A stretch of 64,000 bases of DNA from Zelopaecilomyces penicillatus (lineage: Eukaryota > Ascomycota > Sordariomycetes > Hypocreales > Pseudodiploosporaceae). Shown here piece by piece: positions 57,585 through 64,000 of this stretch. The stretch spans positions 992,001 through 1,056,000 of the forward strand of contig VCCP01000003.1 of NCBI GenBank assembly GCA_005765155.1, written 5' to 3'. The notes beneath the pieces were generated by a model. That model worked only from the letters and a program-made list of their open reading frames with translations. It was not told the DNA's origin and made no database searches. How positions within the stretch are numbered: the stretch's first letter is position 1; each line of letters starts with the position of its first letter. Made by a program: the position numbers and the translations under genes.

Positions 57585-60500
57585 TTAAGAGTCTGTCACG
57601 AGTCTTTCGGCCTCATCTAATAAGCCAGTGACTTTACGCAAGTTCTCGACCAAGCTTCTGCCGAGATTAACCAGCAGCAACTTCTCAGCATTAGCTGGTA
57701 GACCAAGATATGTTGGAGGTTCGCGCTCAGGTAGTTTATGAATCCATCCTATGAAGTCTTGCATACTGGTACCCGATGGCACGAGTAGTGGCTCATCGGG
57801 GCTGTCGACAAGTTTGTGGTCAACATCAAAGGCAGATGGCGTGAGGAAAAGCGAGACCAATTGGCCGAGAAGCTTGAAGTCTCCCTCATCGTCAATCTTG
57901 CCACCATACGTCTCAGTGACTAGGTATCGTATCATCTCCCAAGGGATATTATGCGGCGCAATGTTGGTACGGTTGCCAGCCACGGTTTCAATCCATGTAT
58001 CAACGATGAAGGCGGTGCATTCATACTACAAAACAAACACATTAGTAAATAGACCCAAAAATAAAAAGTAGAACCACAATACTTACGTCGCTGTCATTAA
58101 ACTCCCAGAAACCTTTCCATCCCAGGTTTGGTGCATAGCGCAGCCTCTCCTGAATCACCGCATGTAAGAATGCAATGAGCAAATACAGCCTTGTTCTCTC
58201 TACCGGGCTCTTCGATGCCCGAGTTGACAATGACGACATTGAGTCCTTCATATTAGCGCGTACTCCAGCAGGTTGCTCATACATGAGTACGCGCGAAGCC
58301 CGAAGTAAGTTCACTGGAATCTTGAGACTAGATTCCATGGACAGGAACAGACGGAAATCCTTGTGAGGATTCAAGGACTCCATACGTTTCTCAAGACTCT
58401 GCAACCACGTAGGTGCGAGATGTACATTCTTGACAAGAACCCAGGATCCGGTCTCGGCAGCGTTGCTGATAGCCTTGTCGGCGCTTGCCAAGCCTTCGGT
58501 TGAACCCATAGCAATATTTGTGCATTTGACGCCTGATCTTTCTACAAGATTGTCTACCTTGTAACTGGCGTCAAAGCCGGGACTAGAAACAAGCGAGATG
58601 GGTAGGGAGGCAGAGACATGAGCCGCGGTCTGCTTCAGATCCTCGACAATGTCAAAGATATCGGCGCCAAAGACTTGAGCCACGAATCGTTCAGCTGCAG
58701 GTACAAAGCGATCCATGCGGAAGATCTTGACAAGTAGAAGGGTCAAAAGTGCCTGGTCAAGTGGCGAGGTCGACTCATCCCAAATGCGAGGTGCCACCGT
58801 TTCAGCCAATTCCTCTGTAAAGAACTTTTCCCAATCGTTGTCAGACACAGCATTGAGCTTGCCTTTGAGGATATCAAGCTTCATTGCATCAGCAAAGGCC
58901 GCATCCCTGTCATCAGGGCTTGAGGACAAGTCCTTGCCCTCGAAGCTAGAGTCAAGGATGATGTCAATTAAGGACTTATCCATCTTGTAAGGCGTAGCTT
59001 GCGCGAGCAGCATGCCCAGTGTGATCCGGTCCTTCTGGAGCAGACCGAGTGCAGTGCGCTTCAATGTGTTGACGAAGAGGTCCTTGACAATTATGTCGCG
59101 GCGGGTATTGTGATCCGTCACGCCGTCAAGGTGCTTGTTTCCGTGCAGAACTGACTGGAAAATGTTCAGGAAGTACTGGAGAGAGAACTGGTAGAAGTGA
59201 TTAATGTAGTGCAGTTGCTCCAGAACAGCGAAAACAGCACTGCAAGATTCAGCTAGAACGCTGTATTGCTGAGTGATCTTGTCAACCTCCGCCATGACGC
59301 CTTCCGTGTTGTTCATCTTGGTCGAAATATCTGCAGCTTCCGTTTTCAAAGTCTCCAAAGTCTCAATAACCTTGTCATCATCCAGGATGTTGCCGCGGGA
59401 TTCGTTCAGAGCACGCAGCAGCTGCTTCTCGAGCTGTCGCAGATGAACCTTGAACTCGCCCTGAAGTTTGATGAGATTTGATCGGCGCTCATCGACATCT
59501 GGACGCTCTGATTTTAGGACATCGTTGAGTGATTGAGTCTGAAGACTGCCTTGTGTCACAGTGAAGTTGACAAAGGTAGTTCGACTGCAAATATCTGGCG
59601 CAAAAGTGGCAGATGGATCTCGCGTAGACAAGTAAAGTCTGAAAGAGGGCGAAAAATCAATTTCCTGTTTGCCAAGCTGAATGAGAACACGACCACCAGT
59701 TCGCTGGTATTCTTTGTTCAGAACGTGGTTGAGGATCGGGTCCAGGTGTTCGGCATCTTGAATAAGAATGGGGTTTCCGAATCGCAGCGAGCTCTCTAGT
59801 TGCTTGGTGAAGGTGTCATCCAAGAAGCTCGTGACAGTTAAGCGACGATCCTTGCACTCTCTCTGCAGAAATTCTGTGACTCTTCCAGAGGGATCAATGA
59901 TGAGCGGGTATCTGTTGAAGCGTTTGAGAATGATGGCATTCTCTGTGCACAAGTCATCCACCGGCAAAGTATTCTCTTGCCAACCCAGTCGTTCATCCGC
60001 GCTGGAAAGGTATTCTGTGACAGGGTTTGGAGACTTGAATTGGATACCAGAGAGATGTAGCTGATGGTACCAGTCGTCCATCATAGACTTTCGGAAAGTC
60101 TGGTCGTAAAAGCCACTGTAAGCCAGGAAAGCTGCAGCAACAAGAACATCTCCAACAAGAGTACTGATTTGAGTTTCGAAGGACTTGCTACCTTCCTCCC
60201 ATCGCCCTCTCTCTGAAGACAGGCTTTCGAGAAGTCTGACGCTTCGGTCAACCTTGAATTGGACCTTGGACATTTCTGACTTGATCGCTTGAGTTTCGCT
60301 AATAAGAGTAGCATATTCCGTCTTGTACGTGTTGATGCTTGCCTCAAGCCCTGCGATGTTGCCCTCCACGGCCTTTGCATTGGCCTTTGTCTCAAGTGCC
60401 TGCTCCTCGAGTTGAGCCACTTCCTCCTTCAGGGGTCCAACGCGGTCCAGAATATCCGAGTAACTGACTTGAGCAGTTGCCCATTGAACGAGAGGACCAC

Positions 60501-63500
60501 ATGCTTTGGATGCTCTGTTGACCTTCTCAAACGTAAACTCCGAGTTAGACAAGAATTCGTTGCGCATTTTATTTCTCAAAGACTTTGTCATCTGCTTGCC
60601 GTTGTCGAACATGAGAATACTAGCAATGAAGTCATCTTTGCGGACTACCATTAAGATCGATTTCCAGTCACTAATCTTGTGTCCAAGCAAGGTGCAGACA
60701 GCGTCTAGTGCAAGCCTAACACCCTGTGGCGGGTTGCCCATGGACCGGACTTCAGTGAGATGTTGTCGCTTAATGTTCTGAACGCTCAATTTGGCTGCCT
60801 CAACTGCAGGCTCTGCCATTGCAAGATCCTCCAACACAACCTTTTTGCGTTTTGCGACCTCGGCCTCCTGTATCTCTAATGCAGCCTGAATCTCAAGCGA
60901 TGTGCTCTTTCTCTGTTCGGCCTCTCTTTGGTCTGCCACCATGCGCTGCAGTTTCTCGTTTGCCTCTGCATCCTTTTGCTCGAGTTGCGCCTTCTTGTCG
61001 GCAAGGCTGACACGCAAGTCGCGGACCTTGTCCACAGTGTCCCTCAACTTTTCGAGACCAACGTTAAGATGACGCTGCTGTTCTTCAAGATCCTCACGTT
61101 TTTCAGAGTACAGCTTGACGTATTGAATGACGAAGTCCAAGAAATGTCGAGGCGTCAAGAATGTAACTTTGCCTTGTTGCTTGTATAGCTTTTGGTTGTA
61201 ACGCTGTAGGGAGTAGTGGATGTATACCATGGAGTTGATGACGGTCTCCCGGTGTGTAGGTGGCAAGCTCAGATCACGATAGGCGACCGGAATTGTGTCA
61301 GGAGCGTGGAAATTGCTCTTGTCCAGGTCAATAGAATGGGTGAGTTCGTGGCCAACCTGGAACAGTGCTTGATCAGACCAGTCACCGAACCAGTTCAAGA
61401 CGCATCTGTTGAACAATGCAGGACTAGTGGCAGCCTTTGACGACAGACCATCCTCTGGCGGGTTCATGGTAAATACAACGTGGAGATTATTGACAATCTG
61501 CTGAGTGAACCATTTGTACAACTCCTCTGGCGAATCAAGATGAAGGTTCTGTCTCTGAGCACCTTCTTTGCAAGCCGTCATCAAAGCGACATACTCATCG
61601 CCCTCAAACAAGCCAGGTACCTCAGCATTGGCCAGCAATGTGTTCATGCGCTCCAGGAACCCAGAGTCCAACACATTGGCCTCATCCATGATGAAGCAAA
61701 TCTTCTCGCCCTTGCAACCACAGCGCCGAAGTACATCACGCAAGTCCTCGTCAAAGTCTTCTGCGGAGTACTTTCCATGCACCTTAATCTGGAACACCTT
61801 GAGACCATTCATCCAAGCCACAAAGCGAGAGAGTGTAGTCTTGCCACTACCGCTGACACCAATTAGAATCAAATGGCCTTGCGGTTGTCGGAAGACACGA
61901 TCGATGCGCAGCACATGTTCCAATACATCATTGAAGAGAATCAGCGGTACGTCCACCTCTTCCTCACAGAAGGTTTTAAGTCTGGCTTGAACGAAGTCCC
62001 TTAGTTGGTCACGATCCACAGGAACATAATTTTTCGACAGCCAATTAGAATAGAGGATAGGTCCGCCCAGTGCCTTCTCTTGATCCATGGTGGGGAAGAA
62101 TTCGAGGGCAATTCGTCGCACATTGTCATCAGTCCACTTGCGTTCCTCTTCGTCGACGAGACGATCCTGGAAAAGTCGCAGCGCTTCGTGTGCCCAGATG
62201 CGGATAAGACCTTCAAGCGACAAATTCTCCAGTGGCTTGATTGCCTCGTACACACCTCTTACCCAACGAGTAAGTTCACGTGGACTGTATACATAATGCG
62301 GTTGAATCTTGGGCGTAAACCTCTTCTGGGACTCAAGATAGAGTCTAACCATGGCGTGGGTAAGTGGTTCGGCGTAGCCACGAAGTGCGGGGATGATTTT
62401 GAGAACCGCCGAGTTGAATGTGCCGTAAATTTGGTTGAGAGACAGCTCACCAGGATAATCAACCATGATAAGCGGTGCGTGTCGGAGGAATCTGGCCCCA
62501 AGAGGGGTACGTCCAGCATCGGTAGGGGGGTTACAAGCTCCAACAAACTGGATACGGTCAAGAGTAACCCAGGACTTGTCAGAAGTTCTCCAGAAACCAT
62601 TGTGCTCAACAAGCTGCCGCAAAAACGAGATTGCACGCTGAGTGCCATACTTGTCTGGAGCTGGCAAGTTGATCTCGTCACAGAAGACAACAAGCCAGCG
62701 GCCGATTTGAGTGGGCGAGAGCAAGACTCCATTGAGCGTCTTCTTATACTCACAGTACTGCTCAAATGTTTTGATGAGAAGATCGGGTGTTGTTGCACTA
62801 GAGAAATTGAGTCCAACAACCTCCATGTTTGGCAGCTTACGAAGAGCGCTGAAGAGTGTCATTGTTTTACCAGAACCTGGTGGGCCACAAAGCAAGAGTG
62901 GCTTATGCTCTGCAAGCCACGAGTACAAGACATCTTCATGGCGAACAGTGTCGAGGGTTGGAATGACCACATCTGTTTGAATGATGGAATGAGTGTTGAC
63001 CTCGATGCTTGGAACTTGGTTCTGCCATGACGTCCATTCGGCCTTGGGCAGATCAACATCAAAGTCGATAAGTGAGCTAGTGCCATCAAGGGGTGGTGAG
63101 CCAAACGTAGCGAAAGCGCAAATATCGTCACCAAAGGCTTTACGGTCTTGGAGTGGACAATCACCAGTAAACGCCCAGACTAGCGCAAGAAGAAGCTTCT
63201 TTGATATGAAAGCCTCAACCTGTTCAGGTTCCAAGGTGAAGTCTGAATGTTGTGCGTTGTACTCAATAATGTCTCGAACAACCTTGTTCAGCAGAGAAAA
63301 GACGGTGTTGAGCACGCGAGCAACGGTAAAGTCCATAATGTGGTTGTACGTCTGAGCACGCTCCAGGGCCTGGAGAACAAAGTCCCCGGAAGTCAATAAC
63401 ACAGTAAGCAGATCTGCGGCCTGGCCCTGTACGGCCAAGGTTTTGGCTGGGCTCTGTCCTGTCGCGACGCTATCCTCATCCAGATCTTCAAATGGCACGC

Positions 63501-64000
63501 TGCGCAGAGTCTCAAGATAATTGGTGACCATCATGTTTGGTGACACAGTGTCTTCGCTGAACCAAACCATACCACATCGACTAACAGTGGCCAGAGTCGC
63601 ATATTTCAAGGTCTCCACCTCGAACATGATCCGAACGTTGGGCGGCAAGTTGAGACGCTCACCATTGGGTAGGGTAAGTAGCTTGTTGTCGTCAAGGACA
63701 CTGTTCAAATTCTCAACCCACTCTGGATCAACATCACCATCAAAGACAATCCAGTGTCTCTTGGAGTCTTCTCCACGAAGGTTATCGACAATCTTGCGGA
63801 GAATGCTAGTGAAGAGACCATCGGTCCACTCTCGAGTGGTTGAATCAAGATTACCATAGAGGGCCTCCTTGGACATGACCTTGGAATCAATGACATGAGA
63901 GACACCTTCAACATTTTCGACCTTTTGCATTGCGTCAAGCAAAAGTCTCCAAGCGGCAGATTTTCCGGTACCCGAGTTACCAACCATCATGACACCGTGA
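57585..64000 (-). CDS. DYN1: Cytoplasmic dynein heavy chain, C-terminal part (truncated by window edge)
   Basis: The 3' end of the gene: exons >64000-58087 and 58025-57585, with a 61-base intron (GTAAGT...TTGTAG). The 5' part lies beyond the right edge, so the first Met inside the window is not the start. From the edge inward: AAA2 with P-loop GNSGTGKS and Walker B WIVFDGDVDPEW; AAA3 with GPPGSGKT (near 62880) and VFCDEINLP; AAA4 with GVSGSGKT (near 61860) and CFIMDEANV; stalk coiled coil (about 61040-60760); microtubule-binding domain around 60750-60480 (GNPPQGVRLALDAVCTLLG); returning coil; then AAA5 and AAA6 (FQSVLHGNKHLDG; RASRVLMYEQPAGVRANM). The C-terminus is short, ending soon after TYLGLPANAEKLLLVNLG. 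The motor drives nuclear migration and retrograde vesicle transport. The common names for fungal orthologs are nudA, ro-1 or dhc1. Confidence 0.98.

Noticed and set aside
63988..63990. First Met of the long right-edge dynein frame as a start codon
   Set aside because: It lies inside the AAA2 P-loop segment (HGVMMVGNSGTGKS) and the frame stays open to the window edge, so the gene continues beyond 64000.
1..64000. tRNA, 5S rRNA or other RNA genes
   Set aside because: Reading for B-box (GGTTCGANTCC) and 5S-like strings on both strands gave no candidate with matching A-box or fold; a covariance-model search (tRNAscan-SE, Infernal) would be decisive.

Overview
The window looks like a nuclear chromosome segment of a filamentous ascomycete (Pezizomycotina), most likely a sordariomycete and perhaps Hypocreales. 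The evidence is the gene set (COP9 signalosome subunit 6, LaeA-like methyltransferase, Zn2Cys6 regulator, 14-TM-type MFS pump, P450, fungal-type lectin, cytoplasmic dynein) together with short introns of about 50-180 bases. These have GTRNGY-like donors, CTRAY-like branch sites and YAG acceptors. The order-level placement is inference. I modelled 20 protein-coding genes, and most exon joins were checked by reading phase. I recognised no rRNA, tRNA or CRISPR array.

Region by region. 0.4-4.3 kb: a tandem pair of paralogous, membrane-anchored, lectin-like beta-propeller proteins. 5.3-13.7 kb: a large coiled-coil protein, an intronless DUF885 metallopeptidase-like protein, a Mpv17-family membrane protein and a cytochrome P450. 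16.8-24.6 kb: three minus-strand genes, the CLASP protein Stu1, the ribosomal lysine methyltransferase Rkm5 and the calcium sensor NCS-1. 27.1-31.9 kb: a hemerythrin-like HHE protein and the replication factor Cdc45. 32-36 kb: 4.1 kb without a gene, upstream of a LaeA-like methyltransferase. 36-44.2 kb: LaeA-like methyltransferase, Zn2Cys6 transcription factor and an MFS efflux pump, the last two divergent. 44.7-53.6 kb: a dense housekeeping block on alternating strands (CSN6, Vps17, Bcp1, chorismate mutase, Mdv1). 53.6-57.6 kb: 4 kb of A+T-rich DNA without a gene, containing a small inverted-repeat element. 57.6-64 kb: the 3' part of the cytoplasmic dynein heavy chain, running off the right edge.

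Most of the content is ordinary core biology: microtubule motor and spindle (dynein, Stu1), mitochondrial division (Mdv1, Mpv17), endosomal retrieval (Vps17), replication (Cdc45), translation-linked modification (Rkm5, Bcp1), aromatic amino acid synthesis (chorismate mutase) and calcium signalling (NCS-1). The accessory-looking parts are the lectin-like pair, the P450, and the methyltransferase / regulator / transporter trio. There is no polyketide, peptide or terpene synthase, so this is not a standard biosynthetic cluster. I did not find a convincing new multi-gene system. The best candidates for follow-up are the tandem anchored lectin-like pair, the divergent regulator-transporter pair, and the MITE-like element near 54.6 kb.
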